From Paralcaligenes sp039935015 (GTDB lineage Bacteria > Pseudomonadota > Gammaproteobacteria > Burkholderiales > Burkholderiaceae_B), in the NCBI GenBank assembly GCA_039935015.1, contig JBDTLC010000099.1, forward strand, positions 1 through 47,861: a DNA stretch of 47,861 bases, given 5' to 3'. The position numbers were made by a program, and so were the translations under genes. The notes below the pieces were generated by a model. It worked only from the letters and a program-made list of their open reading frames with translations, was not told the DNA's origin and ran no database searches. Each line of letters starts with the position of its first letter. The first letter of the stretch is position 1. Below are positions 18,047-27,011 of the stretch, in pieces.

Positions 18047-18610
18047 ATGCTATTGATGCTCGACAATTACGACTCGTTTACATACAACTTGGTGCAATAT
18101 TTCGGCGAACTGGGTGAAGAGGTCAAGGTAGTGCGCAACGACCAGGCTACAGTGGCTGAAATCGCGGCGCTCAAACCCGACCACATCTGCATCTCGCCTG
18201 GCCCCTGCTCACCAGCCGAAGCCGGCATTTCAGTTGAACTGATTCAGTACTTTGCGGGTAAGGTGCCCATACTGGGCGTCTGTCTGGGCCACCAGGCCAT
18301 AGGTGCTGCTTACGGTGGCAAGATCGTTCGCGCCCAGCACATTATGCACGGTAAGACATCGTCGGTTACGCATACCGGCACCGATGTTTTCAAGGACCTG
18401 CCCTCGCCCTATACCGTAACCCGCTATCACTCCCTGGCCATCGAACGCTCGAGCCTGCCCGACTGCCTCGAGGTGACGGCGCAAACCGCAGACCATGAAA
18501 TCATGGGTGTACGTCACAAAACATTGTCGGTATACGGGGTACAGTTTCATCCCGAATCCATTCTTAGCGAGCACGGCCACGCGTTGCTACGCAACTTCCT
18601 AACGCTTTAA
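18047..18610 (+). CDS. trpG: Anthranilate synthase component II (glutamine amidotransferase)
   Basis: Hydrolyses glutamine and channels ammonia to TrpE; the same subunit may also serve aminodeoxychorismate synthase. The 187-residue class I amidotransferase has the nucleophile Cys79 in GVCLGHQAIG and the His/Glu pair in VQFHPESIL. It starts 27 bases after trpE with a clear AGGAG before the ATG, and 13 bases before trpD. It is a free-standing subunit, not fused to trpE or trpD. Confidence 0.96.
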   Translation: MLLMLDNYDSFTYNLVQYFGELGEEVKVVRNDQATVAEIAALKPDHICISPGPCSPAEAGISVELIQYFAGKVPILGVCLGHQAIGAAYGGKIVRAQHIMHGKTSSVTHTGTDVFKDLPSPYTVTRYHSLAIERSSLPDCLEVTAQTADHEIMGVRHKTLSVYGVQFHPESILSEHGHALLRNFLTL

Positions 18611-18623
18611 CCGAGATACGACC

Positions 18624-19655
18624 ATGACCATAACTCCTGCCGAAGCGCTCGTACGCTGCATCGAACATCGCGAAATTTTTCATGATGAAATGTTGCACCT
18701 CACACGCATGCTGATGCGTGGCGAAATGTCTCCACAAATCGCCAGCGCTTTGCTGATGGGCCTGCGCGTTAAAAAAGAAACGGTAGGCGAGATTACCGCA
18801 GCCGCTCAGGTCATGCGCGAATTCGCGTTGCCCGTGGCTACGCCAGATCCCGAAAACCTGCTCGATATGTGCGGCACTGGCGGCGACGGTTCACATACCT
18901 TCAATATTTCCACGGCGGCCATGTTCGTAGCCGCAGCGGCCGGCGTGAAGATTGCCAAGCATGGCAATCGTAGCGCCTCGTCGTCTTCAGGCAGCGCCGA
19001 TGTACTGGAAGCGCTGGGCGCCCACATCATGTTAAATCCGGAACAAGTCGCTCAAAGCATTGCGCAGACCGGTATCGGCTTCATGTTCGCCCCGGCCCAT
19101 CACGGCGCAATGAAGAACGTGGCGGCCGTGCGCAAAGAGCTGGCTGTTCGAACAATCTTCAATATTCTCGGCCCACTCACCAACCCTGCAAACGCCGCCA
19201 ACCAGCTGATGGGAGTATTTCACCCCGATCTGGTCGGCATACAGGTGCGTGTACTGCAACGCCTGGGTTCCAAACATGTGCTTATTGTGCACGGCAAGGA
19301 CGGCATGGACGAGGCTTCGCTAGGCGCGGCCACGCTGGTCGGAGAGCTAAAGGACGACAAGGTGCGCGAATACGAGATCCACCCGGAAGATTTTGGCATG
19401 TCTATGGTGTCGAACCGTTCCATCAAGGTGAACAATCGAGATGAGTCAGCCAAGATGGTCCTGGAGGCCCTGGAAAACGTTTCAGGTGCAGCTCGTGATA
19501 TCGTAGCCTTTAACGCCGGCCTGGCCATCTATACCGGCAATCTGGCCGACTCTATCCAAGACGGCCTGAAGCTGTCTTTCGAAGCCATTGCTAATGGATC
19601 GGCCCGCGCTAAACTGGACGAGTTCTGCACCTACACACGGAAACTCAGCGCATGA
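18624..19655 (+). CDS. trpD: Anthranilate phosphoribosyltransferase
   Basis: Transfers phosphoribosyl from PRPP to anthranilate. The 343-residue protein has an N-terminal helical domain with the MRGEMSPQIASALLMGLRVKKET region, the PRPP loop MCGTGGDGSHTFNIST, KHGNRSASSSSGSADVLEALG and the RTIFNILGPLTNPA block. The last codons overlap trpC by four bases (ATGA), so the two are translationally coupled. Confidence 0.96.
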   Translation: MTITPAEALVRCIEHREIFHDEMLHLTRMLMRGEMSPQIASALLMGLRVKKETVGEITAAAQVMREFALPVATPDPENLLDMCGTGGDGSHTFNISTAAMFVAAAAGVKIAKHGNRSASSSSGSADVLEALGAHIMLNPEQVAQSIAQTGIGFMFAPAHHGAMKNVAAVRKELAVRTIFNILGPLTNPANAANQLMGVFHPDLVGIQVRVLQRLGSKHVLIVHGKDGMDEASLGAATLVGELKDDKVREYEIHPEDFGMSMVSNRSIKVNNRDESAKMVLEALENVSGAARDIVAFNAGLAIYTGNLADSIQDGLKLSFEAIANGSARAKLDEFCTYTRKLSA

Positions 19656-20446
19656 ACGATATACTTGCCAAAATCCTCGACACCAAGAAAATAGAGATAT
19701 CTACCGCGCGTCAGATGCGCAGCGAAGCCGACCTTCTGCGCGAGGCAAAAAGTCGCAAGGATGTACGCGGCTTTGGCCGCGCCATCGAAGAGAAGATCGC
19801 ACAGGGCAAACCGGGTATCATCGCCGAAATCAAGAAAGCCTCGCCCTCCAGAGGAGTCATACGCAAACACTTCGTCCCAAGCGAAATCGCAGCCTCCTAT
19901 GCCGCGTACGGCGCAACCTGTCTCTCGGTTCTGACCGACATACAGTTCTTCCAAGGTTCTTACGACCACCTGCGACAAGCTCGCGCCGCCTGCAGTCTGC
20001 CGGTTTTGCGCAAAGATTTCATCATCGATCCCTACCAGATCATCCACGCCCGCGCGCTGGGAGCCGATTGCATACTGCTGATTGTCGCCGCTTTAAGCCC
20101 GCAGCAGTTATGTGAGTTTGAAGACGTAGCCACCGAACTAGGCATGGACGTGCTGGTCGAGATTCATGATCGAGCTGAACTGGATGTCGCACTCGAACTG
20201 CACACGCCATTATTGGGCATCAACAACCGCAATTTGCGCAGCTTCGAAACCTCGCTGCAAAATACTCTGGATCTGCTGCCTGCCGTCCCACCGCACAGGC
20301 GAGTCATAACCGAAAGCGGCATTCTTAAAGCCGAAGATGTGGCTCTCATGCGCGAACACAAGGTCGACGCATTCCTGATCGGCGAAGCATTTATGCGCGC
20401 CAAAGAGCCCGGTATTGCGTTGCGCGACATGTTCAAGGCAGAATAG
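19652..20446 (+). CDS. trpC: Indole-3-glycerol phosphate synthase
   Basis: Closes the indole ring from CdRP. The 264-residue TIM barrel shows IAEIKKASPSRGVIR, CLSVLTDIQFFQGS, PVLRKDFIIDPYQI, EIHDRAEL, GINNRNLRSFE and ITESGI, containing the catalytic lysines and glutamates. It is monofunctional: no phosphoribosylanthranilate isomerase (TrpF) domain follows. trpF, trpB and trpA are not in the window, which matches the split trp operon of many Betaproteobacteria. A perfect eight-base-pair inverted repeat without a T-run (20469-20476 with 20490-20497) lies just past the stop and may mark the operon end. Confidence 0.96.
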   Translation: MNDILAKILDTKKIEISTARQMRSEADLLREAKSRKDVRGFGRAIEEKIAQGKPGIIAEIKKASPSRGVIRKHFVPSEIAASYAAYGATCLSVLTDIQFFQGSYDHLRQARAACSLPVLRKDFIIDPYQIIHARALGADCILLIVAALSPQQLCEFEDVATELGMDVLVEIHDRAELDVALELHTPLLGINNRNLRSFETSLQNTLDLLPAVPPHRRVITESGILKAEDVALMREHKVDAFLIGEAFMRAKEPGIALRDMFKAE

Positions 20447-20564
20447 AGACTGCGAGCGCATGGCCGATCTGATGGCCCCCGCGAGCCGTGCCATCAGATT
20501 GATCACTAAAAGATACCTACAAAACGCACATTGTCGTTCGCCCCTGATGCCCTGGAATCCGTCT

Positions 20565-22070
20565 ATGTTTACTGTCGCAGAATCCGACCCGAAGCTCAGT
20601 AAAGAACAGGCGGAACCACTCAAAGCGAAGCTTCGCACGAGGCTACTCAAGGCACAATACGCCCGGCTGCAGAAGGCACAGCGTGCTTTACTAATTGTGA
20701 TTGCCGGCATAGAAGGTGCGGGTACAGGCGCCTCGGTCAGCCTGATCAACGAATGGATGGATGCGCGCTATATCCGCACAATGGCCTTTGGCAAAGCTAC
20801 CTCTGAAGAAAAGCGCTATCCGCCGTTGTGGCGCTACTGGCAGTCTTTACCGGCGCTGGGCCACACCGGCATCGTCTTTGGCTCGTGGTACCAACCGTTG
20901 CTCAGAGAAGCCGCTAAAAAGAAACCCGATCCGGGTGTCATCCAGTGTCTCGCGCAAAGCATCCGCGAATTTGAATCTATGCTGGCCAGCGACGGCGTAC
21001 AAATCGTCAAACTCTGGCATCATCTCTCGCGCGAGGCGCAGAAAAAACGTACCGATGATCTGCTGGCGGATCATGAAACCGCCTGGCAAGTTCATTCTGG
21101 CGAAATCAAGGTTCGAAAGAAATTTGCGCGCCTGCGTAACGCGGGAGAGCTCTCGATCAATCTGACTCAGACAGATTTCGCCCCATGGCAAATCATTCCC
21201 AGCGCAGATCCGGATATGCGGGCTGTTACGACCGGCCAGGCAATTCTCACGGCCTTTCAACAAAAGCCTTCTGTCGTTTATTCAAATCACGGATCCGATA
21301 GGGGGTTTTCAAAAGCGGCTGGCCATCGCGCCCTGATGGGTGCAAAAACTCCTACGCGCATCGAAAATCTGGACTATACCGCGCAGCTCGACAGTAAAGA
21401 ATACGAAACGCAGTTGGCATATTGGCAGGCGCGTCTGGCTAATCTTGTGCGTCACGACAAGTTCAAGGCCCGCGCTTTGATCCTCGTCTTCGAAGGCCCG
21501 GATGCCGCGGGCAAAGGCGGCGCCATCCGGCGTCTTACTCATGCCTTCGACGCTCGTCAATACCGCATCTTCCCCATTTCCGCACCCAGCGATATCGAGA
21601 TCGCCCACCCCTACTTGTGGCGCTTCTGGCGCTCTTTGCCTACTCGGGGACAAATCGCAGTTTTTGATCGGTCGTGGTATGGACGGGTGTTGGTCGAACG
21701 CGTAGAAAAATACGCGGCGCCAGCAGACTGGGAACGCGCCTACGCGGAAATCAATCAGTTTGAAGCCCAGCTGACCGACAACGGCACGGTGTTGGTAAAG
21801 TTTTGGATGGCGGTAACACGCGCAGAACAATTGAAACGCTTTCACGAACGCGAGGCATCGCCCTTCAAGAGCTTCAAGATTACGCCCGACGACTGGCGCA
21901 ACCGCAAAAAATGGGCAGCCTATCTGCAAGCCGCTAACGAGATGCTGGAACGTACCGACACGGCTCGCGCCCCATGGCACGCGCTCTCATCGAACGACAA
22001 GCGACACGCCCGCGTGGCAGTGATCGAACAAACTGTCAGTGCGCTCGAAAAGGCGCTTGATACCCACTAA
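20565..22070 (+). CDS. pap: Two-domain PPK2 kinase, likely polyphosphate:AMP phosphotransferase
   Basis: A 501-residue fusion of two PPK2 domains, the layout of class II PPK2 (Pap), which phosphorylates AMP to ADP with polyphosphate. The C-terminal domain has an intact Walker A, EGPDAAGKGGAIRR (310-323), and the lid/Walker B segment VFDRSWYGRVLVERV with Asp368. The N-terminal copy is degenerate: GIEGAGTGASVS lacks the P-loop Lys, and FGSWYQPLL has lost the Asp. This asymmetry is known for the class. The ATG at 20565 gives the usual length; the frame stays open to 20415 inside trpC. It follows trpC by 118 bases in the same direction and may be co-transcribed or have its own promoter. Confidence 0.87.
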   Translation: MFTVAESDPKLSKEQAEPLKAKLRTRLLKAQYARLQKAQRALLIVIAGIEGAGTGASVSLINEWMDARYIRTMAFGKATSEEKRYPPLWRYWQSLPALGHTGIVFGSWYQPLLREAAKKKPDPGVIQCLAQSIREFESMLASDGVQIVKLWHHLSREAQKKRTDDLLADHETAWQVHSGEIKVRKKFARLRNAGELSINLTQTDFAPWQIIPSADPDMRAVTTGQAILTAFQQKPSVVYSNHGSDRGFSKAAGHRALMGAKTPTRIENLDYTAQLDSKEYETQLAYWQARLANLVRHDKFKARALILVFEGPDAAGKGGAIRRLTHAFDARQYRIFPISAPSDIEIAHPYLWRFWRSLPTRGQIAVFDRSWYGRVLVERVEKYAAPADWERAYAEINQFEAQLTDNGTVLVKFWMAVTRAEQLKRFHEREASPFKSFKITPDDWRNRKKWAAYLQAANEMLERTDTARAPWHALSSNDKRHARVAVIEQTVSALEKALDTH

Positions 22071-22089
22071 GGCAGACATTTCAGCCATC

Positions 22090-22539
22090 ATGACAAAAAT
22101 CAGTGATTGCCCCCTATGCCACCACACCGGCGGCAATGTGCTTTGGCAAAGCAGCCAATTACGAGTGATATCAACGTCCGATGCCGATTACCCGGGCTTG
22201 ACGCGAGTCATCTGGAACGACCATGTAAAGGAAATGACCGAGCTGCCGCTCGCGCAGCGTACAGAATTAATGGCGGTGGTATGGCAGGTGGAACAAGCAC
22301 AGCGAAACCACCTCAAACCCGACAAAATCAATCTGGCGCAATTCGGCAATATGACGCCGCACCTGCATTGGCACATCATCCCGCGCTGGAAGGACGACAG
22401 CCGTTTCCCCGAGGCGATATGGGCGCCGCCCTCCGCCCGCTCACCCACGCAAATCGCAGCGTGGCGAAAGCAAAGCTTGCTTCTCGCACAACAAATCACT
22501 GCCTACCACGCCGACTTGATAGCGACGCTTGCCGCTTGA
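22090..22539 (+). CDS. HIT-family (histidine triad) protein
   Basis: A 149-residue nucleotide hydrolase or transferase of the HIT superfamily. The triad HLHWHIIPRW (His91, His93, His95) is intact, with the nucleotide-binding TRVIWNDHVKEMTEL strand before it. An N-terminal CPLCHH pair may bind metal. Substrate is unknown; HIT relatives hydrolyse adenosine phosphoramidates or dinucleotides. The ATG at 22090 lies 19 bases past the PPK2 stop; the longer frame overlapping PPK2 is not needed for the domain. The ung gene starts 16 bases after its stop. Confidence 0.85.
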   Translation: MTKISDCPLCHHTGGNVLWQSSQLRVISTSDADYPGLTRVIWNDHVKEMTELPLAQRTELMAVVWQVEQAQRNHLKPDKINLAQFGNMTPHLHWHIIPRWKDDSRFPEAIWAPPSARSPTQIAAWRKQSLLLAQQITAYHADLIATLAA

Positions 22540-22555
22540 ACCCGAACCTTCAACC

Positions 22556-23290
22556 ATGTCCCAATTCACCTCCGCACAGAACCCGTCGATCAGCCCACTG
22601 CTAATCCACCTTCAAAGCCTGAGCGAAGTGTGGAAAGAAATTCTGCGGGCGCCCGAACCCAAAACGGCCCTGCGCCAGCTATCGAAATTCCTCGCCGCCC
22701 GACTGGAAGCCGGAGCCGAAATCTACCCCAATAAACCACTGCGCGCACTGCACTACGTAGAACCAGACGCAGTTCGCGTCGTCATCTTGGGGCAAGATCC
22801 GTACCACGGACCCAATCAGGCACAAGGACTGGCATTCTCGGTACCCGACTCGTGCCCCCGCCCGCCGAGCCTGAGAAACATCTTCAAAGAACTCGCGCTG
22901 GAATATCCCGCTGCCGCCGCAATGCCAGGCAACGAACTATTGCGCTGGGCCGAACAAGGCGTATTACTGTTGAACACGGTACTAACTGTTGAAGCGCACC
23001 AGCCGGCCTCGCACGCCAAACAAGGCTGGGAAGTCGTCACCGACGCGATCATCAAACGGGTCGCGCAAAGCCCGCAACCCAAAGTGTTCATGCTTTGGGG
23101 CTCACACGCGCAAGCCAAGCAGCAGCTTCTGCCCACCAGTTCGCAACAGCTTATCCTCACAGCCAACCATCCTTCGCCCCTGTCCGCCCTGCGCGCACCC
23201 AAACCATTCATTGGCTGCCAGCATTTCAAGCAGGCCAACGAATGGCTAATACAAAAAGGCCAGGTGGCCATAGATTGGATCGAGGCGTAA
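22556..23290 (+). CDS. ung: Uracil-DNA glycosylase (family 1)
   Basis: Removes uracil from DNA. The 244-residue product has the water-activating motif VVILGQDPYHG with Asp81, the uracil-binding GVLLLNTVLTVE strand and the DNA minor-groove loop NHPSPLSA with His205. The start ATG at 22556 is chosen over an in-frame upstream codon inside the HIT gene because it gives the normal N terminus. It is probably the last gene of the PPK2-HIT-ung run; a promoter for the helicase lies downstream. Confidence 0.95.
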   Translation: MSQFTSAQNPSISPLLIHLQSLSEVWKEILRAPEPKTALRQLSKFLAARLEAGAEIYPNKPLRALHYVEPDAVRVVILGQDPYHGPNQAQGLAFSVPDSCPRPPSLRNIFKELALEYPAAAAMPGNELLRWAEQGVLLLNTVLTVEAHQPASHAKQGWEVVTDAIIKRVAQSPQPKVFMLWGSHAQAKQQLLPTSSQQLILTANHPSPLSALRAPKPFIGCQHFKQANEWLIQKGQVAIDWIEA

Positions 23291-23605
23291 CCGCTCACGA
23301 CCCATTCACTTATTTACAACATCGGGGTTTCCCTAATGGATGAATCAAGTTATAATTCCCGCACTGCAGCATTAATGCGTCGACATTTTTTTACAGCGCT
23401 CTCGCTGTGTCTCAGCAGTTGACTGACTTGTCAGCACCCATGTCGAACGCCATCGCTTCCTGACCTCCGAACCTTTCGCCGCCTGTCACTACGGTACGCG
23501 CAGCACATTAGGTTGATTTGGTCGGCACGATGCCAATCAACCTGCGCCGGCCATACATGAGCCGTCGCTACGTGTATGCGCCGTTTATTCGGCAAAGGAT
23601 CACGC
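23291..23605 (+). promoter_or_regulatory. Long leader of the DEAD-box helicase gene
   Basis: 315 bases without a credible gene. TATAAT at 23351-23356 is a perfect -10 hexamer, with TTTCCC at 23328-23333 as a poor -35 at 17 bases. If used, the transcript has an untranslated leader of about 240 bases. Long leaders are common in cold-inducible RNA helicase genes, where they take part in mRNA control; no known leader motif is recognised here. A run of seven T residues lies near 23387. Confidence 0.4.
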
Positions 23606-25369
23606 ATGTCTTTCGAAACCCTAGGTCTCGCGCCAGACCTATTGTCCGCCGTCCTCAAAGCCGGCTTCACCGAACCTACTCCTGTCCAGGCAGCCGCCAT
23701 TCCCAAGGCATTGGCCGGTCACGACCTGATGGTGTCCTCGCAAACGGGCAGCGGTAAAACTGCCGCCTTCATGCTGCCGGCGCTTAACCGCATATCCACC
23801 ATGCCCGCCAACAAAGGCACAGGCGTACAAATTCTCGTACTGACTCCTACTCGTGAACTGGCCATGCAAGTCACCGATGCAACACGCTCATACGGCGCGC
23901 ATCTGAAAGACTTACGTACAGCGACCGTCGTCGGCGGAATGCCCTACGCCGCGCAGCTCAAGGCCCTGTCGCGCCGCGTTGACGTATTGGTAGCCACCCC
24001 GGGTCGGCTGATCGACCATTTGCACTCCAAGCGCGTCAATTTATCGACGGTCCACACCCTGGTGCTAGACGAAGCCGATCGCATGCTTGACATGGGTTTC
24101 ATCGAAGACATCGAAACCATAGTCGCCAGCACACCCTCGAACCGCCAGACACTGCTGTTTTCGGCAACGCTGGATGGCACGATTGCCCATCTGGCCGGGA
24201 AAATGATGCGTGACCCACTGCGCATCGAATTGTCCAGCCAAAAACAACAACACACCAACATTACCCAAAGCCTGCTTTACGCTGACGACAACAGCCATAA
24301 GCTGCGCCTGCTTGACCATCTGCTACGCGATGCCAGCCTGCACCAGGCCATCGTCTTTACCGCCACAAAACGTGGTGCCGATACACTGGCCGACCGATTG
24401 ATCGAACAAGGTTTCTCGGCAGCCGCGCTGCACGGCGACATGAATCAACGCCAACGCACCCGTACGCTGGGCCTGCTGCAAAAGGGCCGTCTGCGCATTC
24501 TCGTGGCGACCGATGTCGCCGCTCGCGGCATCGACGTACAAGGAATCAGCCACGCCTTCAACTACGATTTGCCCATGCAAGCCGAAGACTACGTACACCG
24601 TATCGGTCGTACGGGTCGCGCCGGCCACAGCGGCTTGGCCATCACGCTGGCCACTCTGGCCGAACGCCACAAAATACGCCGTATCGAACATTTCATCGGC
24701 CAACCTATTGCCGTCCAGACGATCGAAGGTCTCGAGCCGAAGAAAACGGCCCGCCCCACCTACACGGACCGCAAAGGCACAGGCAAGAGCTTCGGCGCCC
24801 GCGGCGGCTTTGCCGGCGGCAAACCCAGCTATGGCCATAAGCCTGGCAGCGACCGTGCCTACGGCGACAAGCCTGCCTATGAGGGGAAGTCGCGCTTTGG
24901 CGACAAGCCCGCTTACGCAGGCAAACCTCGCTTCGGTGACAAGCCCGCTTACGCAGGCAAACCCAGCTTCGGCGATAAGCCGGCTTACGCTGGCAAACCA
25001 CGCTTTGCCGACAAGCCGGCCTACGAAGGCCGTGCAAACGGCGCAGCGCGCACCGAACGCCCTTCATATAACGACCGGCCCCGTACCGATCGCCCGGCAT
25101 TCGGTGCCCGGCCCGGCGCCGATGCAGCACAACGCGATTCGCATGTACGCGCTGAACGCCCCAGCTTTAGCGACAAGCCTATCCATGCCACACGTCCGGC
25201 ATTCGGCGACCGTCGCACCGCTGCGCCTCGCACCGAGTTCGTTCGCAAGAGCTCCAGCAAACCTGCGGTGCGCGCAGCCCAGCGCGAACGATCTAGCGCT
25301 CGCCCGAGCTTCGGCGAGAAAATCGGCGCCAGCCGCGAAAAAAGCGCTGCAGAACGCGATTTCGCGTAA
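23606..25369 (+). CDS. rhlE: DEAD-box ATP-dependent RNA helicase, RhlE type
   Basis: Unwinds RNA duplexes, probably in ribosome assembly or mRNA decay. The helicase core covers about residues 1-370: Q motif FTEPTPVQAAAIP, Walker A SQTGSGKT (45-52), PTRELA, TPGR, DEAD (155-158), SAT (186-188), and in the second RecA domain VATDVAARGIDVQG and HRIGRTGRAG. The remaining 200 residues are a low-complexity, Lys/Arg/Gly-rich tail, including five tandem 12-residue units at 421-480. Start ATG at 23606 has AAGGA six bases upstream. The 587-residue length is long for RhlE because of the tail. It ends at a strong terminator. Confidence 0.92.
   Translation: MSFETLGLAPDLLSAVLKAGFTEPTPVQAAAIPKALAGHDLMVSSQTGSGKTAAFMLPALNRISTMPANKGTGVQILVLTPTRELAMQVTDATRSYGAHLKDLRTATVVGGMPYAAQLKALSRRVDVLVATPGRLIDHLHSKRVNLSTVHTLVLDEADRMLDMGFIEDIETIVASTPSNRQTLLFSATLDGTIAHLAGKMMRDPLRIELSSQKQQHTNITQSLLYADDNSHKLRLLDHLLRDASLHQAIVFTATKRGADTLADRLIEQGFSAAALHGDMNQRQRTRTLGLLQKGRLRILVATDVAARGIDVQGISHAFNYDLPMQAEDYVHRIGRTGRAGHSGLAITLATLAERHKIRRIEHFIGQPIAVQTIEGLEPKKTARPTYTDRKGTGKSFGARGGFAGGKPSYGHKPGSDRAYGDKPAYEGKSRFGDKPAYAGKPRFGDKPAYAGKPSFGDKPAYAGKPRFADKPAYEGRANGAARTERPSYNDRPRTDRPAFGARPGADAAQRDSHVRAERPSFSDKPIHATRPAFGDRRTAAPRTEFVRKSSSKPAVRAAQRERSSARPSFGEKIGASREKSAAERDFA
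24866..25045 (+). repeat. Five tandem 36-base repeats encoding DKPAYxGKxxFG
   Basis: Units start at 24866, 24902, 24938, 24974 and 25010, each exactly 36 bases (12 codons). The middle units are nearly identical in protein but differ at several wobble positions, and the last unit decays to DKPAYEGRANGA. They lie within the C-terminal tail of the helicase and keep the reading frame. Confidence 0.9.
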
Positions 25370-25423
25370 ACAGCGTCACACCACCGCCCCTTGTACAGGG
25401 GCGATGATGAATGCCAAAGTTTG

Positions 25424-25453
25424 AAAAGCCTCGCACTTCACGCGAGGCTTTTT
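25424..25453 (+). terminator. Intrinsic terminator after the helicase gene
   Basis: GCCTCGC (25428-25434) and GCGAGGC (25442-25448) form a seven-base-pair stem with a seven-base loop, followed by TTTTT (25449-25453). Four A residues precede the stem, so it could also work on the minus strand. Confidence 0.9.
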
Positions 25454-25517
25454 CTTGGTGCGCCACAAGTCGTACGCCCAAAGCGATAAAATGCGTGATT
25501 CGCCTTTTGTGACGCCC

Positions 25518-25715
25518 ATGACACTGCTTGCTCGCAAGCCCTTGCTGCTTGCCTTCTTACTCGTTCTTCCCCTCTGGATCGTACTGGGCAACTTTATTGT
25601 TGCGGCCAGCGCGGCGCTTTTACTCGCCTTCCTGATCGCCATGTGTCATGCGCTCTACACGCTCAAAAAATCAGCCGGCGACAAGGCCAAACAAACTCAC
25701 CACCATGACGATTAA
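25518..25715 (+). CDS. Small membrane protein
   Basis: A 65-residue product with two hydrophobic segments (about residues 8-22 and 25-45) and a short basic tail ending in HHHDD. I do not recognise a family. The ATG at 25518 begins just before the first hydrophobic segment; an ATG at 25491 would add nine residues. Its last 11 bases overlap the start of the MidA-like gene in another frame, which favours it being a real, translationally coupled gene. Function unknown. Confidence 0.6.
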   Translation: MTLLARKPLLLAFLLVLPLWIVLGNFIVAASAALLLAFLIAMCHALYTLKKSAGDKAKQTHHHDD

Positions 25716-26991
25716 TCAACATCCTGTCACTCCCGCTGGCCTGCCTGCGCTGGAGCCCATTACGCTTGCCCACCAGCAAGCGGTACAACATTACCTGATA
25801 CAGGCTATTGAACAAGCCGCCCTGGGGTTCATTCCTTTCGAAGAGTGGATGAACCTCGCGCTTTATGCACCTGGGCTAGGCTATTACGCCGCCGGATCCA
25901 GCAAATTTGCAGGCAAGCTGTCAAACGGTGATTTCACAACAGCGCCCGAACTGACGCCGCTATTTGGGCGCGTTGTGGCTCGCCAGGCCGCACAAGTATT
26001 GAAGGCCAGCAGATCAACACATATCCTGGAGTTTGGCGCAGGCACCGGTGCGCTCGCCGCCACTATCATAGGCGCCCTGCGCGAAATGGGTCTTGCTCCT
26101 CATTACCAAATACTCGAAATCTCGGCCGATTTACGTGCACGTCAGCAACAACGCCTGGCGGAATTTGGCCCATCGGTTACTTGGCTAGACAAATTGCCCG
26201 AGACATTTTCAGGATGCGTTCTGGCCAACGAGGTGCTCGATGCCATGCCCGCTACCCTGTTCCAGTGGGGCCAGGACGAACAGCTTTATGAAGTTGGGGT
26301 CAGCCTAAGCGCTATCAATGGTGACGTCAGCGCAATGACACTAGACCAATCAACCACCCGACTAGGCTACGCCGATCGTGCCATGAATAATGCCGAATCT
26401 GGTACAACACCCGCAGCCACCCCTTTTATCTACGTCGAGCGCCCCGCGTCGAAAGCGTTGCGAGAGGTCATCGCACAACGCATGCCGCCACTGGCCGGCT
26501 ACCGATCAGAGATCAACATCCAAGCCGAAGGGTGGGTTAGCCAGATGGGCGATTGGCTCGAGCGCGGCGTAGCCCTGCTCATCGATTATGGCTTTCCCCA
26601 ACGCGAGTACTATCACCCTCAGCGTGCGGGCGGCACCCTGATGTGCCATTTCCGCCATCATGCGCATGGCGAACCGCTGATATATCCGGGCTTGCAGGAC
26701 ATCACCACACATGTGGATTTCACTGCGATGGCCGATGCGGCCCTGGCAGGTGGCTTAGACGTATTGGGCTATACCTCGCAGGCTCGTTTTCTGATGAATG
26801 CAGGCTTGCCAGAATTGCTCACTGAGAGTAATGCCGAAAATGCTCAAGACCACGCAAAAACGCTGGCGTCGGTACAAAAGTTGGTTGCCGAAACTGAAAT
26901 GGGTGAATTGTTCAAGGTGTTGGCAATAGGCCGCGGGATGGACGATCCGCTGATGGGCTTTGCGCTCGGGGATCGGCGTGATCGCTTGTGA
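25705..26991 (+). CDS. MidA/NDUFAF7-family SAM-dependent methyltransferase
   Basis: A 428-residue protein of the DUF185 family. The mitochondrial relative NDUFAF7 dimethylates an arginine of a complex I subunit; the bacterial role is not established. Visible blocks: FEEWMNLALYAPGLGYYA, the substrate-region DFTTAPELTPLFGRVVA, the SAM-binding ILEFGAGTGALA, ILEISADLRARQQ, VLANEVLDAMP, and late GVALLIDYGFPQREYYHPQR with DFTAMADAAL. The ATG at 25705 overlaps the upstream small membrane protein gene. It converges with the cca gene. Confidence 0.88.
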   Translation: MTINQHPVTPAGLPALEPITLAHQQAVQHYLIQAIEQAALGFIPFEEWMNLALYAPGLGYYAAGSSKFAGKLSNGDFTTAPELTPLFGRVVARQAAQVLKASRSTHILEFGAGTGALAATIIGALREMGLAPHYQILEISADLRARQQQRLAEFGPSVTWLDKLPETFSGCVLANEVLDAMPATLFQWGQDEQLYEVGVSLSAINGDVSAMTLDQSTTRLGYADRAMNNAESGTTPAATPFIYVERPASKALREVIAQRMPPLAGYRSEINIQAEGWVSQMGDWLERGVALLIDYGFPQREYYHPQRAGGTLMCHFRHHAHGEPLIYPGLQDITTHVDFTAMADAALAGGLDVLGYTSQARFLMNAGLPELLTESNAENAQDHAKTLASVQKLVAETEMGELFKVLAIGRGMDDPLMGFALGDRRDRL

Positions 26992-27011
26992 TTTTACGAC
27001 GGGGTAACTTG

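Noticed and set aside
24866..25045. 36-base periodic repeats resembling a CRISPR array
   Set aside because: Units are contiguous with no spacers, keep the helicase reading frame, and no cas gene is present.
24513..25424. Long second-frame reading frame over the helicase tail
   Set aside because: Arises from the low-complexity repeats; no start signal or recognisable domain.
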